From NCBI GenBank assembly GCA_964017235.1, contig OZ024936.1, positions 48,039,028 to 48,103,027 on the forward strand: a stretch of 64,000 nt of DNA. Direction: 5' to 3'. The stretch is from Sabellastarte sp. h YS-2021. Its lineage: Eukaryota > Annelida > Polychaeta > Sabellida > Sabellidae. The notes beneath the pieces were generated by a model that did not search any database, was not told where the DNA came from, and saw nothing but the letters and a program-made list of their open reading frames with translations. The position numbers were made by a program, and so were the translations under genes. How positions within the stretch are numbered: position 1 is the first letter of the stretch; every line of letters begins with the position of its first letter. Shown one piece after another: positions 22,470 through 30,851 of the stretch.

Positions 22470-24792
22470 CAATTACTGCAGAATTCCTCCGGAGTTACAA
22501 ACAAAACTGGAGTATTATGTGTCAGATGTAAAACAGACAGATTTTCATGTGCTTGTCAAGAACTCTGTAAAATGTCAAAGTGTTGCTTGTCTTGTACATT
22601 CTGTAACAAAATCAAAAAGTGGGCAGCCGCAAAAGAAAGGCGTAAGGCCAATATCAAACATGAAAAATACAATAAAGTCTGTGAAAAGTGCTTCTTTTGT
22701 AAATCACTGTGTTTTTGCCCCAAATGTGCCAAATGCCCTCAGTGTTGCAAATGTCCAGCCAGTGGGGGGGCGACTACAAATGTTTTGGGAAGTATGGGCA
22801 CGACTAGGTGCAAACCCAAGAGTAGTGTCCATACTAAAGGAGGGTTATGTTCTCCCATTCAATCTCAGACCTTGCCTAGTGAGGGATCCCCTGATAGTAA
22901 GCGGCTATGCCAATCCCATCAGAGACTCCCACTTGCAAGGGGCTCTACAAGCCTTAATCAAGAAGAAGGCAGTAGAGAGGGTCAGGGTTCGAACCTCTCT
23001 AGCCTTCTTCAACAGACTATTCATTGTCCCCAAACCGAACCAAAAGTGGCGGCCAATCTTGGACCTCAGTACTCTAAATCAGTTTTTATGCGTAAAAACA
23101 TTCAAAATGGAAACCCCGGAGACAATTCGAACCTCCTTACAACAGGGAGAGTGGGTGACATCGCTGGACTTCAGCGACGCTTACTTCCACATTCCAATCC
23201 ATGTCAACTCCCGAAAATACCTCAGGTTCCACTTCCAGAACCAGTCTTACCAGTTTCGGGCACTTCCCTTTGGCCTGTCAACAGCTCCCATGGAGTTCAC
23301 TGGTGTGGTCAAAGAGGTCAAGTTAATGGCTCAGTCACAGGGTATAAGAATCCACCAGTACCTAGACGACTGGTTGATTCGAGCCCCTACCAAAGAATCT
23401 TGCCACCAGGGAACCCAGTCCCTCCTAGCCCTTTGCCAGGAGTTGGGCTGGATGGTAAACATGCAAAAATCAGAACTAGAACCCCAACAAGTCTTCGACT
23501 TCGTAGGCTACCAGTACGACCTACTCAACGGATTAGTCAAGCCTACTCAAAACCGTTGGGAAGCCCTTCAACAAAAAATAACAGTGCTTTTACAGAACAG
23601 ATCTTGCCGAGTGAGAACCTTCATGTCTCTTATAGGTCTTCTCACTGCGACAGAAAAACAGGTGACCCTAGGCAGACTGCACATGAGACCTATTCAGTGG
23701 CACCTCAAGAAACACTGGAGAGTCCCAGAATCTCTGGAAAAGGAGATCCCAATTCCGAGGTCTCTCCATCAGTACCTGCAGTGGTGGACCCAAGAGGAAA
23801 ATGTCCTAAAGGGTCAGCCCTTACACCCCCTGCGACACGCAGTTCAAATCTTTACAGACGCCTCAAAAGAAGGCTGGGGTGCTCACTTAGGCGACTTCAC
23901 AGCAAGCGGTACTTGGTCAGTGCCCGAAAGCAAGTTGCACATAAACTTCTTAGAACTAAAAGCCGTGTTGTTAGCACTAAAAAGATTCCAACATTTAGTG
24001 CAAGGAAAGGTCGTCCTGATTGCCACAGACAACACTACGGTTGTGGCATACATCAACAAGGAAGGAGGTATGAGGTCAGGCTCACTCTGTGCCCTTCTTT
24101 GGCGGCTCCTATGTTGGTGCAGCCTCAATCAAATAGTACTGAAGGCCAGACACATTCCAGGCCGTCTGAATGTAATTGCAGACAAATTGTCTCGCCAAAG
24201 GCAGGTCATTCAGACGGAGTGGTCCCTCAATCAAGAGACCTTCGACCTCCTTTGTCAAACCTGGCATTATCCCCGAGTGGACATGTTTGCAACAAGGTAC
24301 AACTGCAAGCTAGTTCAATTTGTGTCCCCAATTCCAGACCCAAAGGCCTGGTCAGTGGATGCTCTGACATTATCCTGGGAGGACCTGGACATGTACCTCT
24401 TCCCCCCAGTGTCTCTGATGGGGAAGGTGGTCAGCAAACTGTCAGATCACTGGTATCGCAGAGCAATCCTGATTGCCCCGGGATGGCCCAACATGCCTTG
24501 GTTTTGGGACCTAGTGGAACTATCTGCGAGGGTTCCTCTTTGTCTTCCACACCACCCAGATCTAGTGACCCAGCCTTTCAACAAGGCACGTCACAGGGAT
24601 CTGACAAACCTAAATCTCCATGCCTGGCTCCTAGAGCCCAGACAATCAAGGAGCAGGGGTTCTCTAGCCCAGTGGCGTCAAGAATTGAGGCGCCTCAAAG
24701 ACGTTCAACCAGAACAGTCTACGAAGCGAAGTGGGCCGTTTTTGTCAGATGGTGTGAAACAAGTCAGGTGGACTTCAGGAACCCATCTATAA
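22216..24792 (+). CDS. pol: DIRS element 1 reverse transcriptase / RNase H / Dam-like methyltransferase polyprotein
   Basis: 858-codon frame, +1 relative to gag. It copies element RNA into DNA. Sequence alignable to other copies begins near 22755 ('PVGGRLQMFW'), so the true start inside 22216-22755 is unsettled. RT: 'LDFSDAYFHIPI' around D318, 'RALPFGLSTAPMEFT', catalytic YLDD at residues 382-385. RNase H: 'FTDASKEGWGAH' (D548), 'ELKAVLLAL', 'ATDNTTVVAYIN' (D605), 'ARHIPGRLNVIADKLSR' (D656). Then a phage-Dam-like segment, 'DMFATRYN' from D689 and 'LFPP' where classical enzymes have a DPPY/NPPY motif. The last ~200 bp overlap the recognisable start of the recombinase in another frame. All catalytic acids are present. 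Confidence 0.92.
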   Translation: MKHTSVPTSPVRAVVGSRVYRKSSIATSLTPLVGSKTTQVPPVLPGKISPHGNHLVAGAEHAAEAGVVNPVAVREAPRIPKIINDNYCRIPPELQTKLEYYVSDVKQTDFHVLVKNSVKCQSVACLVHSVTKSKSGQPQKKGVRPISNMKNTIKSVKSASFVNHCVFAPNVPNALSVANVQPVGGRLQMFWEVWARLGANPRVVSILKEGYVLPFNLRPCLVRDPLIVSGYANPIRDSHLQGALQALIKKKAVERVRVRTSLAFFNRLFIVPKPNQKWRPILDLSTLNQFLCVKTFKMETPETIRTSLQQGEWVTSLDFSDAYFHIPIHVNSRKYLRFHFQNQSYQFRALPFGLSTAPMEFTGVVKEVKLMAQSQGIRIHQYLDDWLIRAPTKESCHQGTQSLLALCQELGWMVNMQKSELEPQQVFDFVGYQYDLLNGLVKPTQNRWEALQQKITVLLQNRSCRVRTFMSLIGLLTATEKQVTLGRLHMRPIQWHLKKHWRVPESLEKEIPIPRSLHQYLQWWTQEENVLKGQPLHPLRHAVQIFTDASKEGWGAHLGDFTASGTWSVPESKLHINFLELKAVLLALKRFQHLVQGKVVLIATDNTTVVAYINKEGGMRSGSLCALLWRLLCWCSLNQIVLKARHIPGRLNVIADKLSRQRQVIQTEWSLNQETFDLLCQTWHYPRVDMFATRYNCKLVQFVSPIPDPKAWSVDALTLSWEDLDMYLFPPVSLMGKVVSKLSDHWYRRAILIAPGWPNMPWFWDLVELSARVPLCLPHHPDLVTQPFNKARHRDLTNLNLHAWLLEPRQSRSRGSLAQWRQELRRLKDVQPEQSTKRSGPFLSDGVKQVRWTSGTHL
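22467..22475 (+). promoter_or_regulatory. Candidate stop-codon readthrough signal TGA-CAATTA after gag
   Basis: The gag TGA is followed by CAATTA, which fits the CARYYA context known for leaky termination in tobamoviruses. Element 2 has TGA-CAATCA at the same place, also CARYYA. The block TATAAATGACAATYACTG is kept between the two elements while its flanks differ. Downstream in frame lies a cysteine-rich domain and then the YR frame. An alternative reading is an internal TATAAA promoter box. Function is inferred. Confidence 0.45.
22470..22790 (+). CDS. Cysteine-rich domain in the gag frame after the gag stop (DIRS element 1)
   Basis: In the same frame as gag, immediately after its TGA, about 100 codons hold some 20 cysteines. 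They are arranged as 'LCVRC', 'FSCACQELC', 'KCCLSCTFC', 'VCEKCFFCKSLCFCPKC', 'KCPQCC'. Element 2 keeps the pattern ('CKLKCCKSCSYC', 'ICERCFLCHS', 'CNKCQTCC'). Conserved CxxC pairs suggest zinc binding. An in-frame ATG lies at 22572, but cysteines already start upstream of it, and element 2 has no ATG in this part. So translation probably enters from gag by readthrough. I do not recognise the family. Element 3 lacks it. Confidence 0.5.
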
Positions 24793-25694
24793 AACAAATA
24801 GCAGATTTCCTCCTGCACCTTTTCCAGGAGAAGAATCTCCAGCCCAGCACTATTGATGGTTACAGGTCAGCCATTGCAGACAAACTGGGAAATACCTCGG
24901 TTCATGTCGGCAAGGATGAAAATTTGACTAGACTGTTAGACAGTTTTCACAGAGATAGACCCAAAGGGCGCCGGGGGGTTCCTGCTTGGAACCTCTCCCT
25001 GGTTTTACACCAGCTTACAAAAGCGCCTTTTGAACCACTCAGAAAGGCTTCTCTGAAGCACCTTACTTTCAAAACTGTTTTTCTTCTAGCCCTGGCTTCA
25101 GGAAAACGCAGGAGTGAGATTCACGCTTGGTTAAACAAAAATATCAGACACCAAGCTGATTGGTCCAAAGTTTCCCTCTACCCTTCACCAAGCTTCTTGG
25201 CGAAAAATCACTTGGCAAAAGAGGGACCAGAGTGCGTGGCCCCTGTGGTCATTCCGGCCTTAGCCCCCACTCTGGATAAGTCTTTAAAGGAAGACAGATC
25301 CCTTTGCCCAGTTTGGGCTCTTCGCTACTACCTGGACAAAACGCAGGACCTAAGAACGGGAAAGGAGTTAGTTTTTGTTTCATTCAAACAAGGTTTTAAC
25401 AAGGACATCTCTCCTGCCACTATCTCGTCCTGGATCAAACAAACAGTAGTGTTGTGTTATGATCTCTCTGACCAAGATTCCTTGACCTTACATCAGGTTA
25501 AGGCCCATGATGTTAGGGCCTTTGCGGCCTCCAAAGCCTTTCAAGGTGGCATATCTCTGGACCAGATTCTAGCAGCATGCCACTGGAAGTCCCACAACAC
25601 CTTTACACAGTTTTACCTTAAGGATGTTGCCTGGGCAGATAAGGAGCTTTTTCACTTGGGTCCTGTGGTGGCTGCCCAGCAAATCCACCACTAG
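22572..25694 (+). CDS. DIRS element 1 tyrosine recombinase (YR) frame, deeply overlapping RT
   Basis: Integrates the circular DNA form of the element. The recognisable recombinase is the C-terminal ~360 residues (about 24600-25694). An N-terminal SAM-like core-binding region ('LQPSTIDGYRSAIADKLG') comes first, then the catalytic Arg in 'GKRRSEIHAW' (R847), HxxR in 'HDVRAFAASK' (H979, R982), His/Trp in 'CHWKSHNTF' (H1004), and the nucleophile Tyr in 'FTQFYL' (Y1015), numbered from 22572. Upstream the frame stays open through the whole RT/RNase H region and, apart from the one TGA at 22467, back to the gag ATG. The Pro/Ser/Arg-rich stretch overlapping RT may be a linker or merely tolerated. The real N-terminus is unknown. 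Confidence 0.88.
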   Translation: MSKCCLSCTFCNKIKKWAAAKERRKANIKHEKYNKVCEKCFFCKSLCFCPKCAKCPQCCKCPASGGATTNVLGSMGTTRCKPKSSVHTKGGLCSPIQSQTLPSEGSPDSKRLCQSHQRLPLARGSTSLNQEEGSREGQGSNLSSLLQQTIHCPQTEPKVAANLGPQYSKSVFMRKNIQNGNPGDNSNLLTTGRVGDIAGLQRRLLPHSNPCQLPKIPQVPLPEPVLPVSGTSLWPVNSSHGVHWCGQRGQVNGSVTGYKNPPVPRRLVDSSPYQRILPPGNPVPPSPLPGVGLDGKHAKIRTRTPTSLRLRRLPVRPTQRISQAYSKPLGSPSTKNNSAFTEQILPSENLHVSYRSSHCDRKTGDPRQTAHETYSVAPQETLESPRISGKGDPNSEVSPSVPAVVDPRGKCPKGSALTPPATRSSNLYRRLKRRLGCSLRRLHSKRYLVSARKQVAHKLLRTKSRVVSTKKIPTFSARKGRPDCHRQHYGCGIHQQGRRYEVRLTLCPSLAAPMLVQPQSNSTEGQTHSRPSECNCRQIVSPKAGHSDGVVPQSRDLRPPLSNLALSPSGHVCNKVQLQASSICVPNSRPKGLVSGCSDIILGGPGHVPLPPSVSDGEGGQQTVRSLVSQSNPDCPGMAQHALVLGPSGTICEGSSLSSTPPRSSDPAFQQGTSQGSDKPKSPCLAPRAQTIKEQGFSSPVASRIEAPQRRSTRTVYEAKWAVFVRWCETSQVDFRNPSIKQIADFLLHLFQEKNLQPSTIDGYRSAIADKLGNTSVHVGKDENLTRLLDSFHRDRPKGRRGVPAWNLSLVLHQLTKAPFEPLRKASLKHLTFKTVFLLALASGKRRSEIHAWLNKNIRHQADWSKVSLYPSPSFLAKNHLAKEGPECVAPVVIPALAPTLDKSLKEDRSLCPVWALRYYLDKTQDLRTGKELVFVSFKQGFNKDISPATISSWIKQTVVLCYDLSDQDSLTLHQVKAHDVRAFAASKAFQGGISLDQILAACHWKSHNTFTQFYLKDVAWADKELFHLGPVVAAQQIHH

Positions 25695-26051
25695 TCCCCT
25701 AAGCTTCTTTGTATATAATTATATATAGTGTACATACTAGTTAGTTTTAGGTGTAGGCTCACTTTTAGCCTAGGCCTTGGCTTCTCAAAGTCTTTTACTT
25801 CAGAGTAATCCTCTGGGTATAGGACTTTCCCTACTCTTCCAGGTTAACCGTGGGAATCATGGACTTGAACTCTTACTCTCTTCCTCCCCTCAGAGCAGTC
25901 AAAAGGGGGGGGGGGGGGGGGGGGCAGGTGGGTCTAGTTACCCTTGAGACTAACATGTCTCCTCAAAGGACTAGAACCTCACACCTAGGTATAATATAAG
26001 AGTTGTCTCCAATCCTCAGAAGGCTGCCCTCCTTCCACTGGGTAGTTATTC
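25695..26051 (+). other. DIRS element 1 3' untranslated region with A4G20 purine tract
   Basis: Non-coding between the YR stop and the ICR. It contains AAAA followed by about 20 G at 25901-25924, preceded by CCTCAGAGCAGTC. Elements 2 (38612-38623) and 3 (58974-58990) have A4-5 plus G7 or more at the same place, so this is a shared element feature. A polypurine primer role is only a hypothesis. Confidence 0.6.
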
Positions 26052-26150
26052 TAGCTATCGTCTGGTAGGTAAGATGTATTAACGCAATGAAATTGCAAAT
26101 TTTAATTAGTAAATTAAATTTTTATTAGTTAATACCTTACCTACCAGACG
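26052..26150 (+). repeat. DIRS element 1 internal complementary region (ICR)
   Basis: The first half (to about 26092) is the reverse complement of the left end of the element, and the second half is the reverse complement of the right end. The join is GCAATGAAA/TTGCAAATTT. This is the diagnostic DIRS arrangement used to template circle closure. Confidence 0.93.
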
Positions 26151-26202
26151 GGAAATTCCCACCCAGCCTTCCCCGCTTTCAGCCTTCCAATTCAACCTTA
26201 GG

Positions 26203-26419
26203 GACGAAAAAGATGCTATGACGTCACGTCCCTCTGGCGAGTGAGGCAGGAACTAGGCCACCTGGCGAGTGGATTGTAGTGTGCCGGTCCTGCCGGGGGT
26301 GAAACCCGGGACGTCTTTTTCTTTCGTTTGGCGGGACCGGCTGGCGCCGGGCTATAGCTATCGTCTGGTAGGTAAGGTATTAACTAATAAAAATTTAATT
26401 TACTAATTAAAATTTGCAA
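26203..26419 (-). repeat. DIRS element 1 right inverted terminal repeat and terminus
   Basis: Reverse complement of the left repeat, including TGACGTCA at 26219-26226, followed by the AT-rich end 'ttaactaataaaaatttaat' and closing at 26419. Confidence 0.9.
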
Positions 26420-28030
26420 ATCTGTAGGTCATGGCATAGCTGAGTAATAGCTACTTTAAAGTTCTCACTATTGAGTAAATCAGTTGTAATTGGAAAACTA
26501 TTGCATTTAGAGAATTTCGTATAAATATGTTGTTCACCTACTTTTGGGTCAGCTATAACATAGTAAAATTTCAGACCTGTAGCTCATTGCATAGCTGAGT
26601 AATAACTACTTTGAGGTTCTCACTATTGAGTAAATCAGTTGTAATTGCAAAACTATTGCATTTAGAGAATTTAGTATAAATATGTTATTCAGCTACTTTT
26701 GGGTCAGCTATAACATAGTAAAATTTCAGACCTGTAGCTCATGGCATAGCTGAGTAATAGCTACTTTTAGGTCATCACTATTGAGTAAATCAGTTGTAAC
26801 TTGAAAACTATTGCATGTACAGTATTTTGCTTAAATATGTTGTTCACCTACTTTTGGGTCAGCTATAACATAGTAAAATTTCAGACCTGTAGCTCATGGC
26901 ATAGCTGAGTAATAGCTACTTTTAGGTTATCACTGTTGAGTAAATCGCTTATAACTTGGAAATTATTGCATTTAGAGTATTTTGTTTCAATATGTTATTC
27001 ACCTATTTTGGGGTCAGCTATAACATAGTGAAGTTTCAGACCTGTGACTCATTGCATAGCTGAGTAATAGCTACTTTGAAGTTCTCAATGTTGAGTAAAT
27101 CACTTATAATTTGAAAACTATTGCATTTAGAGAATTTAGTATAAATATGTTATTCAGCTACTTTTGGGTCAGCTATAACATAGTAAAATTTCAGACCTGT
27201 AGCTCATGGCATAGCTGAGTAATAGCTACTTTTAGGTAATCACTGTTGAGTAAATCACTTATAACTTGGAAACTATTGCATTTAGAGTATTTTGTTTCAA
27301 TATGTTATTCACCTATTTTGGGGTCAGCTATAACATAGTGAAGTTCCAGACCTGTGGCTCATTGCATAGCTGAGTAATAGCTACTTTGAAGTTCTCACTG
27401 TTGAGTAAATCAGTTGTAATTGGAAAACTATTGCCTTTACAGAAATTTGTGCAAATATGTTATTCAGCTACTTTTGGGTCAGCTATAACATAGTGAAATT
27501 ACAGACCTGTAGCTCATGGCACAACTGAGCAATAGCTATTCTCAGGCACTGACTGTTGAGTAAATCGGCTATAACTTGAAAAATATTGCATTTGGAGTAT
27601 TTTGTTAAAATATATTGTTCACCTACTTTTGGGTTAGCTATAACATAGTGAAATTACAGACCTATAGCTCATGGCATAGCGGAGCAATAGCTATTTTCAG
27701 GTTCTCACTATTGAGTAAATCAGTTGTAACTTGAAAACTATTGCATTTACAGTATTTTGCTTAAATATGTTGTTCACCTACTTTTAGGTCAGCTATAACA
27801 GAGCAAAAATTCAGACTTGTAGCTCATTGCATAGCTGAGTAATAGTTACTTTGAGGTTCTCACTCTTGAGTAAATCAGTTGTAAATTGAAAACTATTACA
27901 TTTAGAGTATTTTGTTAAATATGTTATTCACAGACGTTTTGGTCAGCTATAACATAGTGAAATTGCAGACCTGTATGTCATGGCATAGCTGAGCAATAGC
28001 TTCTTTCAGGTTCTCACTGTTGAGTAAATC
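26420..28030 (+). repeat. ~155-bp tandem repeat array (right of DIRS element 1), about 10 copies
   Basis: Continuation of the array at 19490-20254. The first unit resumes in the middle of 'atctgtaggtcatggcatag', exactly where the left side stops. Confidence 0.85.
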
Positions 28031-28860
28031 ATTGTATCCAACCTGTAGGAAATCATGGGCTGGGAATCTGTTAATATGGTCCGATTTGACCTTGGAACCC
28101 TCCTTCAAGGTCAAATGAGGATAGCCAAACATAAAAGTGCTTATAACTCGCTTATTATTGGTCCTAGAGGTTTGGAATGAAAACCAACCTATAGAAAATC
28201 ATGAGCTGGGAATTTTTTGGTATGGTCGGATTTCACCTTGGACCCCTCCTTCAAGGTCAAATGAGGATAGCCAAACTTAAAAGTGCTTATAACTCGCTTA
28301 TTATTGGTCCTAGAGGTTTGGAATGGAAAACCAACCTATAGAAAATCATGGGCTGGGAATCTTTTGGTGTGGTCGGATTTCACCTTAGACCCCTCCTTCC
28401 AAGTCAAACGAAGATAGCCAAACTTAAAGTGCTTATAACTCGCGTATTATTGGTCTTGGAGGTTTGGGATGGTAAACCAACATATAGGAAATCATGGGCT
28501 GGGATTCTTTTGGTGTGGTCAGATTTGACCTGGGACCCCTCCTTCAAGGTCAATTGAGGATAGCCAAACTTACAATTCCTTAGAACTCGCTTATTATTGG
28601 TCCTACAGGTTTGGGATGGTAAACAAGCTACAGGAAATCATGGGCTGGGAATTTTTTTGTGTGGTCGGATTTGACCTTGGACCCCTCCGTCAAGGTCAAA
28701 CAAGGATAGCCAAACTTAAAAAGTGCCTATGACTCACTTATTATTGGTCCGACAGGTTTGGGATGGTAAACCATCCTAAATTCTTTGGCTGGGAATCTTT
28801 TGGTATGGTCAGATTTGACCTTTGGACCCCTTCTTCATGGTCGAACGAGGATATTGCATT
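28030..28860 (+). repeat. ~145-bp tandem repeat array, about 6 copies
   Basis: Units contain 'ggaaatcatgggctgggaat', 'tggtcggatttgaccttgga', 'ccctccttcaaggtcaaa' and 'gtgcttataactcgcttatt'. Also present at 50250-50830 in family B copy 2. Short frames here come from the repeat. Confidence 0.85.
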
Positions 28861-28911
28861 TATAGTATTTCTTTAAATATTTTTAACCTACTTTTTACAC
28901 TTAAACAATTA

Positions 28912-29135
28912 CCTTGTTACTTTATTTCATAATACCATTTGCAGGGCACAACTTTTTTGTCCTTTTCTTCTGTCAGCTTCGGAATATCTTTCGAACATGC
29001 TGTTCAGTTACCATTTACTGTATTTCTGTACAGCCCTTTCCCTGATAATTATGCTTTCCTCTCATTATCACCATCACAAATCAAAAACATTCAGTCAGCT
29101 GACACAGTGCCCGTTCACGGGCACTCTCCTCTTGT
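28912..29135 (+). repeat. Family B conserved 3' terminal block with hairpin
   Basis: About 220 bp nearly identical to 50885-51107. Ends CAGTCAGCTGACACAGTGCC, hairpin stem GTGCCCG/CGGGCAC with TTCA loop, then TCTCCTCTTGT. Confidence 0.7.
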
Positions 29136-29305
29136 TTAATGAATTTTTTAAATAATTTTTAATGCATTAAAATTCATGAAATCATGCACTAAATCAATTA
29201 TAACTTGAAAAGTATTACATTTAGAACACCTTGTTAAAATATGTTATCTTTAGTACATCTAATTTATATGGCGGGAGATAAATGCATGCGTCAGAATGCT
29301 TGTTA

Positions 29306-30330
29306 TAATTATAAAGACCAGGTGGAGAGTAGTACAAAGAAAACTGTCAGCGATTGATACTTAAGTTTCTAGTTAGTCCCAGTTACTTCCTCAATATCTC
29401 TAGTTGCCTCACATTGGATAGCAATGCATTGCATATTGGCATCATTTGCACCTCTTGCTGATACTCAGTCTTGCAATAGTCTATCTTTGGTTGTACTAGT
29501 GTAGAAGACGGTAAGCCAGAAAACTTTTTGCCGACTGAAAGACACTGATCCGATTACGTCTTGTCTTCTTTTAATCAAAACCAGTGTAAAAGGAAATCCC
29601 CCCCCCCCCCCCCCCCGCCTGTTTAAAAAAAATTTATATTGAAAAATCGTCAAATTCTTGATAAACTTTATTCAGCATTGATTAATATAGTATGTAATTA
29701 AATGAACACAGCAAAACTTCTAAAAACACACACTTGCATTAACAAACTAATAGTGTATTTTTATACCACATCATCATAGATGATGCCCCAAATTAATAGT
29801 ATATTTTATACAAATTAAGATCAATTTTATATACCACAAAAAACAATCATAGATGACAAATTAACACAAAATTACATCCCAACTGAATTAGCAGTACAGT
29901 ACATCTAGCACTAGGCAGTATTGCTGTTGAAGCAGGTGTCACACTTCATATCCTGCCACAAACAAGTAGAGTGGCATTTTTGCTTTGCATCCAGTACAGG
30001 TCCAGTACCAAATTTTGTTTCTCTTCCTCATAACTTGAGAAATTGTGCTTTTCAGCATCCATTTAACACAATACTCCAATGAGATTATAAAATGATATGA
30101 TGTTGGTCATTTTCCCCTGGTATTATACACAAAAATTTGGAAGGAATTCCAATTATAAACCATAAATATTTCAAACAGTTAGCTTTGTTCTTTACAGTAG
30201 CTATAGGAGGATTAGGTTTCAAAGGCCTGAACAGGTAGGAGATTATGGGAAAGACAGTTGAGGCAAATTTGATGCAATAAACAAAAGCATGGGTGGAGGA
30301 AAACATGGTACACATATTCTCACGTATTCA
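29306..30330. other. Non-coding intronic DNA
   Basis: Lies within the WDR48 intron between 13663 and 31299. Contains a C homopolymer of about 17 near 29600-29616 and duplicated 'ataccacatcatcatagatg'-like segments around 29763 and 29830. No gene recognised. Confidence 0.4.
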
Positions 30331-30851
30331 TTATTAACTCCGCCAAGGAGGCTATGTTTTCGCCTGGTTTGTCTGTCTGTTTGTGAACAAGATAACTCAA
30401 AACCTTATGGACGGATTTTAATAAAATTTTCAGGATATGTCCGAAATCATGGTAAAACAAAGTGATTACATTTTGGGAGTGGTTCGGATCACTGTCTGGA
30501 TCTTCTGGATTCATGAAATTTAATTTTTAAGAAAGATAACTCAAAAACATATGGAGGAATTTTGATGAAATTTTCAGATTTTTAGATTTTGGGTGTCATC
30601 TGGATCATTGTTGGGATCTTCTGGATCCAGGTATTTTTTAAAGGAAGATAACTCCAAAAGTTATGCATGGATTTGGATTTGGAAATTTTCGTTAAATGTC
30701 TGAAATGGGACAAGGAACAAAGCGTAAAAAAAATAAAATATCAATGCTAATGGTAGTTTTTCAAAACCCAGGAATTATTTTATGGAGTAGACACAGCATT
30801 GGGGGACTGTGCTGCCTTGGCGGAGGTCTGCGCTGCCTGAGTGCTCTTGTT
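30331..30851 (+). mobile_element. Family D Helentron-like element, copy 2 (520 bp)
   Basis: Perfect subterminal inverted repeats CTCCGCCAAGG (30338-30348) and CCTTGGCGGAG (30815-30825). A TTGTCTGTCTGTTTGTG tract follows the 5' end. Two or three clauses 'gataactcaaaa...tggatttt.atgaaattttcag' form the core. The 3' end is a GCGCT...AGTGC hairpin plus TCTTGTT. This sequence type is widespread in animal genomes. No coding capacity. Confidence 0.7.

Larger units (their letters stand above)
20255..26419 (+). mobile_element. DIRS-like tyrosine-recombinase retrotransposon, element 1 (apparently intact)
   Basis: 6165 bp with, in order: left inverted terminal repeat, gag, RT/RNase H/methyltransferase, tyrosine recombinase, internal complementary region (ICR) and right inverted repeat. 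The ICR at 26052-26150 is the reverse complement of the two element ends joined, which fixes the ends at TTTCATTGCG and ATTTGCAA. Flanks rejoin to TTTCAG|ATCTGTAGG, a normal version of the surrounding 155-bp repeat (compare 20091-20106). So no target duplication was made, as expected of recombinase-mediated integration of a circular intermediate. The two terminal repeats differ at about one base over about 157, implying a young insertion. All frames are open. Confidence 0.93.
19102..29135 (+). mobile_element. Family B Helentron-like element, copy 1 (interrupted by DIRS element 1)
   Basis: The 5' end has GTCAGCTGAC and CAGTCAGCTGACA, then a CGTACGCGTCCGCG tract and a block of about 370 bp nearly identical to those at 48856 and 62750. 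The core is 155-bp and ~145-bp tandem units. The 3' end (28912-29135) closes with CAGTCAGCTGACA, the hairpin GTGCCCG-TTCA-CGGGCAC (29107-29124) and TCTCCTCTTGT. Without the DIRS insertion the element is about 3.9 kb. It inserted between T residues of family A copy 1. It encodes no protein. Confidence 0.6.
14510..29305 (+). mobile_element. Family A Helentron-like element, copy 1 (interrupted by family B and DIRS element 1)
   Basis: The 5' end is the palindrome ATCTCCCGCC-G-GGCGGGAGAT (14512-14532), followed by a GTGTGTGCGTGCG tract. The 3' end carries GGCGGGAGAT again (29270-29279), then a small GCAT...ATGC hairpin and CTTGTT. The core is tandem arrays (14560-19090). At 19101 it is broken by a family B element that ends at 29135, and after it the family A sequence resumes. 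The uninterrupted version of that junction is visible at about 61591-61640. Subterminal inverted repeats, a 3' hairpin, T-T insertion and tandem cores fit non-autonomous Helentrons (HINEs). No Rep/helicase is encoded. Classification is an inference. Confidence 0.55.

Noticed and set aside
20255..26419. LTR retrotransposon or retrovirus
   Set aside because: Terminal repeats are inverted, an ICR is present, and a tyrosine recombinase replaces integrase and protease.
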